Shown piece after piece: positions 10,569 to 21,399 of a DNA stretch of 64,000 nt. The stretch comes from Gnetum montanum. Taxonomy: Eukaryota; Streptophyta; Gnetopsida; Gnetales; Gnetaceae. The translations under genes were made by a program, and so were the position numbers. The stretch is from assembly GCA_015680685.1 (NCBI GenBank), contig MNCI01004656.1, forward strand, positions 1,049,240 through 1,113,239, written 5' to 3'. How positions within the stretch are numbered: the stretch's first letter is position 1; the number at the start of each line of letters is the position of its first letter. The notes under the pieces were generated by a model. It was not told where the DNA came from. It saw nothing but the letters and a program-made list of their open reading frames with translations, and did no database searches.

Positions 10569-12477
10569 CCATTAAAAATTCAAATTTATGAAAAGATTGG
10601 ACAAAGAAAAATTCATCTCAAGTGATGTACAAAGGCTCCTACATTGTTCTATAAGTAGGTAATGCTTCCTCTCCTATGTATGTTGACGAAATTTCTTAAT
10701 GAAGAAGATTACTTGATGATTTTAATGAATTAATAATTTAATGATGATGATTAATGATTAATGAATAATTTATTTACCATATAATGAATCTTTCTCTTTA
10801 TTGTTACTTACTTTCACCATTCTCTTCAACATTTACATAATCACTTTCAATAGAAGTCTAATAGTCAAATTTAGGGGCATTATTTTGAGCTAGATTTTAG
10901 TAATCAAATGACATCTAATAGATGAAATTTGCTGACTATATGAATATCTTAAAGAACTTTCTAATAAAGCCAAGGTTAGTACAAAAGTACAAGAAATGAT
11001 GAAGTTATAGCTCACTACTACCTCACTATAGATTGGATCAACTAGAATTAGATAAATAATTAAGTATTTAGAAAATATTTTTTCAAAGTTAGTGTGAAAT
11101 TAGCACCTAACTACCACTAAAATAAGTAGTGAACTATTTGTAGCACTACAATCATGCTAAGGTCATGTTCTAACGCTTCACACCAATTCTTTCCATTTTA
11201 AGTGTTTATGTTGCACTAACATTATGGTAGCACTAAGGTTGTACTTCATAATAGTGCTGAAGTCACATTCCATTTGCACTTCCCTTGGATTTCTCTTTTA
11301 ATATACATGATGATAACACTATGACTTAAAGTTAGGTAGAACTAATTTAGTGGCGCACCCATAGTCAAGTCACCTTCATTAACATGAGTTCTAGAAATCC
11401 ATGAATAGATCATGCTCATATTTAAATCAATATTTTTATAAGAAGCATCCACTATTCAACAGTCAAAAATTGATATCAAGGAATTGATTATAGTCTAGGA
11501 TCAAATATGATAATAGACAAAGACATTTTGAAGTATCAAATGTTAACTTATCCCATGTTATAGTGATCTAAAATGTAAATGATGAAAAAGTGATAGAATC
11601 TTCATGCGTGCAAGGAACCTTCAAGATGTTGAAGCTTGAAACATTATCAAAGATAAGAGAAGTTGTTGTAGGTCCATTTGTACAATTTGGGATGTGTATG
11701 AGCAAGGTTCAAGAAGTTAAAGGGCATATTTTATTAGCCTTAGATACATGATCCTTGTCCCAAAAAAATGGGATTGGCTACATGAGTTCTTTTTTTTCAT
11801 TCACTTCTATCAAGAGCTAGATCTTTGTTTAATGATGCCTTTCGCATTTTTCATAGCAACTAAGCCTTGTGACTACTAGGCATCACATCTAGGGAATGCT
11901 CTAGCAGCTAAAAAATATAGAAAAAAAAAGCTCTCCCATACTATTTAGAAAGGTTTTATAGCTAGCTACCAACCTGATGCTAAGCCTCCTTCTTTTGTAT
12001 TTGGGCTTGGGAATAATATTGGTGGAGTTAGACATTGCCATATACTCACTTAGAAAATAAACTAATAATTCTTAATATAACCTCTCTAATAATATCAAAT
12101 GATCTGAATTAATTTAAAGAAATCCTCTAATGGTTTAGTCTTTGTAATAATCTCACTACTAACATCATTTGTAACCTATTTAATGCAAACTTTGGAAAAA
12201 TAGGTCTTGTGTATGCCTTACTACATACCATTAGACTCAATTATTAAGGGCTATGATTTTAGCTAAATTCTTAGTAGCACATGAACTTATAACTCAAAAT
12301 CCATTCTAACCTTTGTTCTTGTGAGGTGGGGGTCAATAAGGAATACCTCATTACTACATGTATAAGAGCATCTAAAACATCTATAGTTTCCACTACTAAT
12401 AAAATAAACTTGGTTAGAATATATAATGTTTTGTTTGTTTTTCTTTCATGTTTTTATTTACAAAAGACTTTTAAAAT
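10569..12477. other. AT-rich spacer with a short dispersed repeat fragment
   Basis: No gene is supportable. At 11753-11790 there is a 'ccttgtcccaaaaaaatgggattggctacatgag' type phrase (split here as ccttgtccc / aatgggattggctacat), a fragment of a dispersed plant repeat. A related phrase occurs at 21260-21295. Confidence 0.5.
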
Positions 12478-13293
12478 TGATGAACTATGATATTGGGACC
12501 ACAGTATTGCATCTGCGATATCAGGTCTACGATATCGGGTATTCGATATCGGGACCTGTGCTATTGCCTATAAATAAGAGGTAGGCGCACTTTTTTTTGG
12601 TAGTTAGTCTTAGTCCCTTACCCAAACTCTTGCCTTTTTCCTTTTCCAAAGATAGAATTATTTTTGAGTGCCTGTAGTAGGAGTCATAAAGTGAATAGAT
12701 CTTTATTTGAGCATTGTGTACCTGAGCACACCTTGTGTATGGCAATAAAGACAAACTTTGTGATGAACCTTTTAGCATTTCAAATAGATTAATTAATGTT
12801 AACTACTATTAATTAATGATTTTCTTAGTTAATTAATGTTCTTTCTCTTACCCTACAACTCTCCTAAGTAAGCACACTTAGTACGACCACTTCGAGCATG
12901 CGTGTAACGCTTGGTAACCCAATAACAATTAATGTTTGGTAATTCTAGTAGTGTTTCACTGGTTTAAGATCTATACGGCAAGTGAGAATGGATGCTAGTG
13001 TTAGGACTAGTTAAAGCATAGTTGAGTAGTTAAATTAAATTAGTTACTTAGTTATCTCTCTCCTCCCTTTGTAGCACTAGAACATAAAAATATAAAATCC
13101 ATAAAAATCATGTACCTCAAGTTTACTTAACCATACAATCATGCCATACAAGTAAGCTCGAGAAGATAATGATTGATCAATTCGTCCTTGTTCCACAAAG
13201 GTGCATAAGCACTTAGTCCTTGGAATTCAATCGGATCGTGCATGTACACTTGTATTCATATGGTTGAGTGTAGGAATACCTCACTTCTCATCA
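12478..13293 (+). repeat. 5' LTR of element B (816 bp)
   Basis: Starts TGATGAACT and ends CTCATCA, next to the primer site. TATA-like ctataaataag at 12568-12578. Three GATATC palindromes start at 12517, 12531 and 12545, spaced exactly 14 bases. It aligns along its length with 19079-19914; the region upstream of TATA is the most diverged. Confidence 0.9.
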
Positions 13294-13294
13294 T

Positions 13295-13312
13295 TGGCAC
13301 CATTGCCAGGGA
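13295..13312 (+). promoter_or_regulatory. Primer-binding site, tRNA-Asp type
   Basis: TGGCACCATTGCCAGGGA follows the 5' LTR after one base. It matches the complement of a plant tRNA-Asp 3' end except for G-to-A changes at positions that are CpG in the expected site, consistent with decay of methylated CpG. The corresponding site in element C (59750-59767, minus) retains one more CpG. Confidence 0.8.
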
Positions 13313-13431
13313 CTTTTTTGTTTATGCGCTAATTCGAACTAAGGAAATCTTTCCCATCATTGGAATGAACCCTTACAGTTGGCTACAAAAAAATAATATA
13401 TAATAATATATTGCACACTAAATAGAAAATT

Positions 13432-14560
13432 ATGTCTCCTTCTTCTTAGGAGAGTGTTTCACTACCTAGGTTCAATATAGGGAACAATCGGAGGCGTAGT
13501 GCACATGATGATAATTTGCCAGTCCCTCAATAGTTCCATGTGGTATATGTTCATCCCAATTAATATGTACCAAACTTTACCTTTATCCTTCACTAGGATG
13601 AACAACTACACTGGCATGATTTAGAAGGTAACATAGTATTACCTCTTGATCGCTTAGTCTTGGGCATGCTTCTTCATGATCTCACACAAATTTTTATGCA
13701 ACACTTATAGGCAGAGTACATTGTGCATGATCATGACTTCAGAGAGTATCGACCCATGGAGGCACAATGTCAAAGGGATCTACAATAGGAGAGAAGTCAT
13801 GAATCAATGAAGGGGAAGTCATCACAGAATGTCCTACATGTCATAGGTGAAAATGAGGGTGGTGAACCTACCTCAAGAGGTTTCCCATGAAATGAAATCT
13901 AAGGGTGGAAACAAGGAGGAAATGAACCCTTGGATGCTGCCATGGGCTGATATTATGCACTGTTATATCGTTGTCTTGGCCATGGTTATTCACAGAGGGA
14001 TCAACTACGCCATCTTGTAGATGGGCTTAGGCATGAAACATGAAGAACCCTTGGGACTTATGCCCAAGGAAGGCTATCTGAACTTAGGTTTCATCAAGTA
14101 TAAAGATTTTTGGAGCAAGTTGCTAAAGAGGAAGGTGAGTTAAGGAAAAGAGAGAGTGCATAGGAATATAATAGAGATCCTTCCCTTCAAAAGAAGGAAG
14201 TAAGATTTTGTGAGGATGAAGAAGAGTCACCACTCAAAGAGATGGTGAAAAGTAAAACTTTTCCTATTCAAAAGTTGGCATTGGAAGTATTGGAAAAGGT
14301 AGACCAAATGTGGGACTCCATAGATAATTGATTTCAAGCCATTTTTAAAATAGTAGAGGAGTCTAGAGAGCAAGGTAGTGATTGCGAAAAGAGAAAAAAG
14401 AGAGAAGATGAATATGCATGTAACAAAGGTAAGGGAAAAGTTTCCATCATCAAAAAGGTTGAGGATTCAAATACAGACAATGATAGTGGATGTGAGATAT
14501 GCCAATATAATTATCCTAAGGGATGTTGCCCTGTAATCTCACCTTTGTAAGAGTTTGGGA
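13432..14560 (+). pseudogene. Gag of element B with degenerate CCHC knuckle
   Basis: No long open frame survives, but the frame through 13950-14150 reads YYALLYRCLGHGYSQ, then LVDGLRHET and LGTYAQGRLSELRFHQV, ending VAKEEGEL. This aligns residue by residue with the gag of element C at 58851-59237. The knuckle at 14491-14532 reads CEICQYNYPKGCC: a C-x2-C-x3-[H]-x4-C type knuckle in which the His is Tyr. A Pro/Tyr-rich linker follows (14600-15000). Gag would form the particle that packages element RNA. The possible start at 13432 is the first ATG after the leader, and a stop follows almost at once. Confidence 0.7.
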
Positions 14561-15264
14561 TGTATGCACTCAACCCATCATTAAAAAAAATGAAAACACC
14601 CCGAAGGTTACCTTATCCTCAAGGTAACCCAAGATAGTTCCACCAACCCTTAACGTATTATCCAAGTGAAACTTCACCACACCCAACTGAGTAGTATCAA
14701 TAGTGGTAGCACCCAAAATCATGGGGAATGCCACCACCATGGCAACCGTATCCTTACCGTCAACCTGACCTATATGGATATTACATGCAGCAGCCAATCT
14801 TTCCATGTGACTCTACTGGTTACATTAATTCTCTACCTCACTACCAAGCAGATGAGTATTATAGGACTCCTTCTCCAAGGGTGATGTTCCAAAAACATAC
14901 TATCCTTCTCATCTGGCTACATCTCTTCCATCCATATCTCCATTACCACCTACTCCAGCTATGCAGGGTGAGCTCCCTATCCAACTGTAGCAACATAGCA
15001 CTATAAGGGATGTTAACTCTTAATCTATTATTGGTTCTAACAACCGCATGAAGAAAAGACCTTTCTTTAGAACCAACAGTCTAACTAAGTCATTCCAACC
15101 ATAAGAAGCTAATCCCTTAGACGTTTCATTACTGATTAAAACTTCGAAACTCTCTTCAAACCAAACACCGCACCCAATGCATATGGTCATGTTGACACAT
15201 GCCATCACTGATTGGATAGAAGCTGGCCATCTTCCTAGGAAATTCTTTGATCTTGGGAGTCCTC

Positions 15265-15683
15265 TTATATATCTTCAGATTGCTAGGAATGAGCCGTGTA
15301 AAGATCTTTTAGATTTAGGTTCTAGTGTCAACTTAATCTCCTAAGAAATGTACAAGGCCTAGAACCTACCTCCATTAAAAAAGAGCAACATTTGTTTAGA
15401 GTTGGGCAACCAATCCATCATTGTCCCATTAGGACTAGTGGAGGACATTTTCACCACTATTTGTGGATGGTTGTATCCAGTTGACTTCCTAGTGATTCAA
15501 TTCAATAATGGTAAGGGGGACTTTCCAATCATAATAGGAAGAGCATGGCTAAGCACAATCGATGTGTGCCTAGGAATCTATGATCTTTCCCTAGAACTAT
15601 CAAAGGAAAATACGTTTGGAAAGATCGAGAAAAAGAAAGTTCCATGCATCACATACAGTGACACAAGGTGTAATTGCATGTAG
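15265..15683 (+). pseudogene. Gypsy aspartic protease domain
   Basis: The catalytic-loop motif reads DLGSSVNLI at 15312-15338, matching the D-[ST]-G-[AS] type active loop of retroelement proteases in the Leu-variant common in Athila/Tat elements. The open stretch 15402-15683 continues the fold and includes FPIIIGRAWLSTID, the typical second conserved segment. A stop lies just after the active loop. The enzyme would cut the Gag-Pol polyprotein; it lies between gag and RT as expected. Confidence 0.75.
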
Positions 15684-16169
15684 AACTCATGGTTTGTACA
15701 ACATCTAACATTGCTTACATGAAATTAGTATGCACAAGTGACCAATATACAAAGATTATTGTATGCAACAGCCACAAGACAAGAAGGCACCCAGTCGTTG
15801 ATAGTTGACTAACAAAGTAGTTCAACTATATGCATGGAACCAATTGAGGATTTGACTTGCACTTACATCGATAGCATAAACACATGAAAGCAAGTCCATC
15901 GCCAACTTTCAAGTATTGACATTCAAAATATCAACTGGAAGTAGTTTAAAATCCATCATAAGTTTAAGTAGGAGCCCCTTGAGTTAAAACTATTACCCAC
16001 TGGTATGGAATACATGTTTCTCAAGAATGAAAAATTAGTAATTATTAATGCTAAGCTCGCTCATCAACAAAAAGAGAGACTGCTAAAGGTAATAAATAAA
16101 TGGTCAAAATCCTTTGCTTGGTCATATCCTGAATTAAGATGAATATATCCTAGGATATGCCAACATAGA

Positions 16170-17039
16170 ATTTACATTGACCCCTCCATGAAGCCTCGAA
16201 GACAATTGCAAAGGCAACTTAACCCAAAGCTTAAGTAAGTGGTTAAGGAAGAAATCAAACAGCTTCTAAAATATGGGTTCATATACACCATTGCTAATAG
16301 TGAATGAGTTAGTCCCTTAGTTATTATGCTAAAAAAGGGAGGTAAATGGACAATGTGCATAGATTTTAGGCTACTGAATATGACAACATTCAAAGACCAC
16401 TTTCCGTTAGCATTTTTCAACTTAGTCGTAGACACCATTACAGGGCATTGCTACTATAGTTTTCTAGATGGGTAGAGTGGGTACAACCAAATACAAATAG
16501 CCCCAGAAGACCAAGCCAAGACTATGTTCACCATTCCTTGGAAAACATTTACATACAAATAGATGTCATTTGGCTTGTGCAATGCCCTTGCAACGTGTCA
16601 ACAATTCGTTCTAAGCATATTCCAACAGTAAATAGGAAACGGTGTGGAGGTCTTCATGGATGAATTCTCCACCTAAGGAGCGAACTTTGATCAAGCCTTG
16701 GATTGGTTAGAGCAAGTACTAAAACAATGTGTAGAAACCAACTTAGGGCTCAATTGGAAAAAAATCCATTTAATGGTCCAAGAAGATGTTGTACTAGGAC
16801 ATAAGATCTCACAAATAGGAATAGAGGTAGATCCCAAAAAGATCAAAGTTATCCAAGGAATTACTTGGCAACCTAAAATTGTAAAATATATTCAATCATT
16901 CCTTGGACACACTGGCTATTATAGATGCTTTATTGAGAACTTTTCAAAGTTTGCAAAACCATTGGTTGAACTAAGAAAAAAGGATGTACCTTTCGAATGG
17001 ACCAAGGAATGTGAATTAGCTTTCAAAACTTTAAAATAG
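16170..17039 (+). pseudogene. Gypsy reverse transcriptase, damaged active site
   Basis: From about 16230 the reading is VKEEIKQLLKYGFIY, WVSPLVIMLKKGGKW, then CIDFRLLN, a 'FLDG' block (here interrupted by a stop), and MSFGLCNALATCQQF. The catalytic Y/F-x-DD motif at 16653-16664 reads F-M-D-E, so the second metal-binding Asp is Glu. A stop follows within the same block (ACC TAA at 16671-16676). The continuation 16698-17039 contains LGLNWKKIHLMVQ and the thumb/connection segment ending in ECELAFKTLK. RT would make cDNA in the particle. Stops, the Asp-to-Glu change and the lost integrase all mark it as dead. Confidence 0.85.
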
Positions 17040-17590
17040 AAGCATGTAGAAACACCCATTCTACAAGCTCCTAAATCATCTAGACCACTTCACATAATGA
17101 CTGACGCATCCAACTATGGTTTAGGAGTTGTATTTACATGGTTATATGACCAAAAATGTCCCTATTACATCCACTATGCAAGTAGAAGTATTGCTAGTGC
17201 ACAACTTAGCTACACTACAACAGAGAAAGAGTTAATGGTTGTAGTGTTTGCACTAGAAAAATTTAGGCACTATGTATTGTGTTATAAGGTATCTGTACAT
17301 ATGGATCATAGTGCAATAAGTTTCCTAATGAATAAACTAACGGTGAGTCCTTGCATTATATGATGTCTTATAGTTTTATAGGAGTTCGATCTTATGATGA
17401 TTGATTAAAAAGGCACTGAGAACATAGTTGTTGATCATTTATCTTAGTTGCGATGGGACAACAAAGAGGATGAGTATCCAAGGTGTAGTGACTAATCACT
17501 TGACCATGGAGACAAACTGGTATAGTAGTATTCTCACCTATCTCCTTACACAAAAAACACCACAAGAGTTAGATGCTAAAAAGGACTCAA
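17040..17590 (+). pseudogene. Gypsy RNase H and post-RNase H linker
   Basis: The stretch 17097-17363 opens MTDASNYGLGVVFTW, the first RNase H strand with its catalytic Asp, and continues through YASRSIASAQLSYTTTEKE (catalytic Glu segment) to the 'MDHSAISFLMNK' segment holding the third acidic site. After a frameshift, the segment around 17515-17580 reads NWYSSILTYLLTQKTP, the linker that normally precedes the integrase zinc finger. The protein reading stops there and no HHCC or DDE motif follows. Confidence 0.8.
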
Positions 17591-17699
17591 TGGTTGAAAA
17601 GGGTATGACTCCAAGGGGATTCAACGCACTTGTGATGGCTATTCTCTTGGGTACTTGGATGCTTTTCATGGGTTTTCTACCATTTCACCATTAACCTAC

Positions 17700-19078
17700 T
17701 ATTAGGAAGCTAAGTGCAAAAAAGAAATAAAGTCAATAATAATAAGTATTTGCATGGTGTGGTTCTCACGTAAAAAAATGTGGGAATTCAAAGCACACCT
17801 CTTAGACATAATAAAGAAATATGGGGCTACAAGCACTAGTTATGGCACTATAAAGACATGTTACCCATGCCTGAAGGTTCCTTCTAACTAAGGCCCTTTC
17901 TCATTTCCTACTTCTCCATCTTGCTCTCCTTGTAATGGTCATGATTCTTTGGGGAAGCATTCTTGTTGCTTCAGGAGGATGGATTGGTCAAGTGTATTGA
18001 TGTGAGGTCACTGAATGTAGTTGGTTTGAGTCCAAATTTGGAATAAGCTCTACTTAGTCACTTTAACCATAAAATACATAAGGGACTTTACACAACCTTG
18101 CTCTTGGGATTCCATTCCATCTTCTCCTCTCCATATTTCTTTCCATTTTATGATTAGTCTATATTTGGATCATGCATTGTTTCTCCTTGGTAAATTCTTG
18201 TGGGTAAGCTTTTAACCCTTATTCCATGTGTCATTTCTAGAGCCTACAGACTCTTTGGTTCATGGGTTTGTCAGAGCATAAAAGGCATGAGCCTACTTTG
18301 GGGAGGACCCTCTGACATTCCTTTATGGTGTAACTATTAAATTATTTTCCTTAAACATTTCTTGCAATCAGTAATTTCTCATTTCATCCCCATCCATGAC
18401 ATCCATTTTATTGGCATCACCATTTTTATTTTTTCCATATTTCTTGTTCCTTCTATTTTTTCCATCTTATTGCTATCGTAGGTTCTCTCTTAGTCATGGG
18501 TGCCCTGTCACAAATTTTTCCATTCTACTACTTGTTTCACCCATACACCTCAGGTAGTCACTAGTAATAAACATCTAATCTAGTATCTACCATAACCACA
18601 ACTTAGCCAATGCACTTTATATTGAGGCAAGGTATCAACTACATTGTGTGTGCACTTTATCTATCCTTGCTAATTTGTCACTATGTTGTGTGTGCAGATG
18701 GCAATCATATGAACAATGGACTAGGCTAGGAGGGAGCACTTGGGATGGATTGGAGCTAGAGCATTTACAAAAGGAACAAGTTTGGTCACATGGCTATGGA
18801 TAAACAACGAAAGGCATAATCTCGACATCAGCAACAATGCACCTCATTTTCTTTTCTCTCTCTTCAAGCTATCAAATAAGAGTCTAGATGTCATTTATAT
18901 ATAGTGTTCACCACCATGGGTATGAACACCAATGTTGTAATGTGATGTTGATTTGTTCACTAGGCACTTTGAGTCTATCATCCCGTTTCACTGTCAGTGT
19001 CATTCAATCAATAATCTCATACCATCCCAATATTTTGTAAGGAAATCAAGGATGAGTTTTCATTCAGTCATGGGGGTA
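17700..19078 (+). other. 3' non-coding region and polypurine tract of element B
   Basis: About 1.3 kb without coding signal that aligns with bases 1-1190 of element A. It ends in the block 'gatgagttttcattcagtc' followed by atgggggta directly before the LTR at 19079. Long non-coding stretches here are usual in Athila/Tat elements. Confidence 0.7.
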
Positions 19079-19914
19079 TGATGAACTACTATATCAGGAC
19101 CACGAGATCGCATCAGCGACATTCGGTCCATGATATCGATGCCTTCCATGCGATATTGGACATATGATATCAGGACCTGCCCTGTTGCCTATAAATAAGA
19201 GGCAGGCACACTTTGTTTTGGTAGTTAGTCTTAGTCCATTACCCAAACTCTTGCCTTTTTCCCTTTTCAAAGATAGAATTATTTCTAAGTGCTCGCAGTA
19301 GGAGCCATAAAGTGAACGGATCTTTATTCGAGCATTGTGTACCTAAGCACACCTTTTGTATGGTAATAAAGAAAAACTTTGTGATAAACCTTGTAGCATT
19401 TAGAATAGATTAAATAATGTTAATTACTATTACTTAATTCTTTCATTAGTTAATTAATGTTCTCTCTCTCACCCTACAACTCTCCTAAGTGAGCACACTC
19501 AGTACGACCACTTCAAGCTTGCGTGTAATGCTTGGTAACCCAGTAACGATTAGCATTTGGTAATCCCAGTAGTGTTGCACTGGTTTAGGATGCGTATGGC
19601 AAGTGAGAATGGATGCTGGTGTTATGACTAGTTAAAGCATAGTTGAGTAGTTAAATTAAATTAGTTACTTAGTTATCTCTCTCCTCCCTTTGTAGCACCA
19701 GGACATAAAAATATAAAAGCCATAAAAATCATGTACCTCAAGTTTACTTAACCATACAATTGTGCCATACAAGTAAGCTTGGGAAGACAACAATTGATCA
19801 ACCCGTCCTTGTTCCACAAAGGCACATAAGCACTTAGTCCTTGGAATTTGATTGGATCATGTCTGTACACTTATATTCGTATGGTTGAGCATAGGGATAC
19901 CTCATTGCTCATCA
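19079..19914 (+). repeat. 3' LTR of element B (836 bp)
   Basis: Starts TGATGAACT, ends CTCATCA. TATA-like ctataaataag at 19189-19199. It matches the 5' LTR (12478-13293) closely from the TATA box onward, but its GATATC cluster is rearranged and partly mutated. Confidence 0.9.
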
Positions 19915-20249
19915 AAAAACACTAAAATTTTCAAAAAATTCCAGAAAAATCTCATCTTGTACTAAGAATGATTCAAAATAATCATAAAATATTCAAAAGG
20001 CAAGTTGAGAAAATTTTCCACATATCTCAAAAAATTTATTAAAAAATGGATAAATTGATTTTGATAATTTATGAAATTCAAAAGAAATTCAAAATTATGA
20101 AATTTAGTATAATCTCAATTTAATAATAAAATTAATTAAATTAAAGTAATCCTTTTTTTTTTTTACTTTCATTCACTAAGACCTCTTCAATCTATCAAAC
20201 TTGTTTTACAATTCCTTTTATTAATTTTTTTAAGTTTATAACTTAATAG

Positions 20250-20318
20250 TACCCAGTGGAATTGAACATGTGATCTAAAATTACCAGGACAAGAGTCTTA
20301 CCACTAAGCTAAACATTC
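20250..20318 (-). repeat. tRNA-like (SINE-type) remnant
   Basis: On the minus strand TAGCTTAGTGGTAAGACTC fits a tRNA A box and D-arm, and TGTTCAATTCC lies at the right distance to be the B box. No cloverleaf seems intact, so this is more likely a SINE or tRNA-derived relic than a working tRNA gene. Confidence 0.5.
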
Positions 20319-21120
20319 ATTGTTAGTAGAAATGAAAAAAAAAACATGCAATAAGGAGGAAATGAGAAAAAAACCTATAACAAAGTAGGGCAACATTATC
20401 ATAAGAAAAATTAAATATCTTTGTAGCCCTTCAAAATATCTATCTATTTCCTTCGATTTTTCCCCCATAACTCTAGCAACATTCTCTTTCTTTTCTCCAA
20501 GCTCATAAACTTTAAGCCTCATACAAATAAAAATAAAATATAATGAAAGAGTAAGGACCTATTTATAGGATAGGAGAGTCACATGTAATGGAACACATAT
20601 TGAAGGTACATGTAAGCATGCATGATTTCTTCTCTTCCATTGCACACATATCCCTTCCTCTACAAATACAAAAATATGCATTTCCTACAATGTGTAATAG
20701 GCATAACATAAGGAAATATGGGAACTTATTTGAAATTGTACCTTATGTGGGATTTTTTGGTATATTTAAATTTTCTTAAAACAAACATTGTAGTTTCAAT
20801 TTAGATGAACCAAGGATTGAATTTAGTATTTTTGAACATCCAAGATACAATGATATGGTCAAATATTAAGTTTAATATCATTTAAGACATTTCTTTAGGA
20901 AAACTATTTTAAAAGATATTTAATTTTAATTTAAAGAATTAGAATTCTAGTTTGATGATAAAAAGTTACAAAATGTAGGACTTCAATAATGTCCCAAGAA
21001 TGGCATGTGTGTGTTCGGGTGGGATGCATGGGTAGGAGAAGTAGGATGTTGAAACCTAAAAATAATTGTAATATAAGTACACCCTAAGATATATAGTCCA
21101 ATTATATCTTAGCATTGTCT

Positions 21121-21187
21121 ACCAAAATCAAACCCATGACTTGGAGATTTTAAATTAAGAGTCTTAAAACTAGGCTAACATCTCATT
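21121..21187 (-). repeat. tRNA-like (SINE-type) remnant
   Basis: Minus-strand TTAGCCTAGTTTTAAGACTC (A-box-like) and GGGTTTGATTTTGG (B-box-like) at tRNA spacing, similar in layout to 20250-20318 and about 0.9 kb away in the same orientation. Confidence 0.42.
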
Positions 21188-21399
21188 GTTAATATAGTGT
21201 TATATACTCAAATATGCATATATAGTACAAAATAAACAATCATCATCATCATCATCATCCTAACCTTATCCTAAAAAAATGGGATGAACTATATAGATTA
21301 AACTATACATCATCAAATATTCATCAAGATGTAGGAAGACTTATATTTAGACAATTACATATTATAATTTTCTTAAATCTAAAAATCTATTTGACAAAT

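Larger units (their letters stand above)
12478..19914 (+). mobile_element. Gypsy element B (Athila/Tat-like), integrase lost
   Basis: A 7.4-kb LTR retrotransposon with both LTRs (12478-13293 and 19079-19914), a tRNA-Asp-type primer site, and gag, protease, RT and RNase H in gypsy order. The RT segment reading LKQCVETNLGLNWKKIH, with a long non-coding tract between pol and the 3' LTR, points to the Athila/Tat branch. Flanking 5-mers are aaaat and aaaaa, so the target-site duplication is approximate (4 of 5). No integrase zinc finger or DDE core is visible between the RNase H linker (ending near 17590) and the 3' non-coding region, so it was probably deleted. Frequent stops make the copy inactive. 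Confidence 0.88.
19915..21399. other. AT-rich spacer
   Basis: No gene is supportable. It holds two tRNA-like remnants (20250-20318 and 21121-21187), a short CAT microsatellite (about 21239-21259) and a fragment of the dispersed repeat also seen near 11753. Confidence 0.5.

Noticed and set aside
10222-10572. 116-codon minus-strand ORF with a long Gly run
   Set aside because: It is created by the poly-C run and spans the LINE border and target duplication.
12527-12778. 83-codon minus-strand ORF
   Set aside because: It lies wholly inside the 5' LTR of element B, antisense, and is not kept in the 3' LTR.
20250-20318. Functional tRNA gene
   Set aside because: Box-like motifs are present, but I could not pair a full cloverleaf or acceptor stem, so it is listed as a SINE-type remnant.
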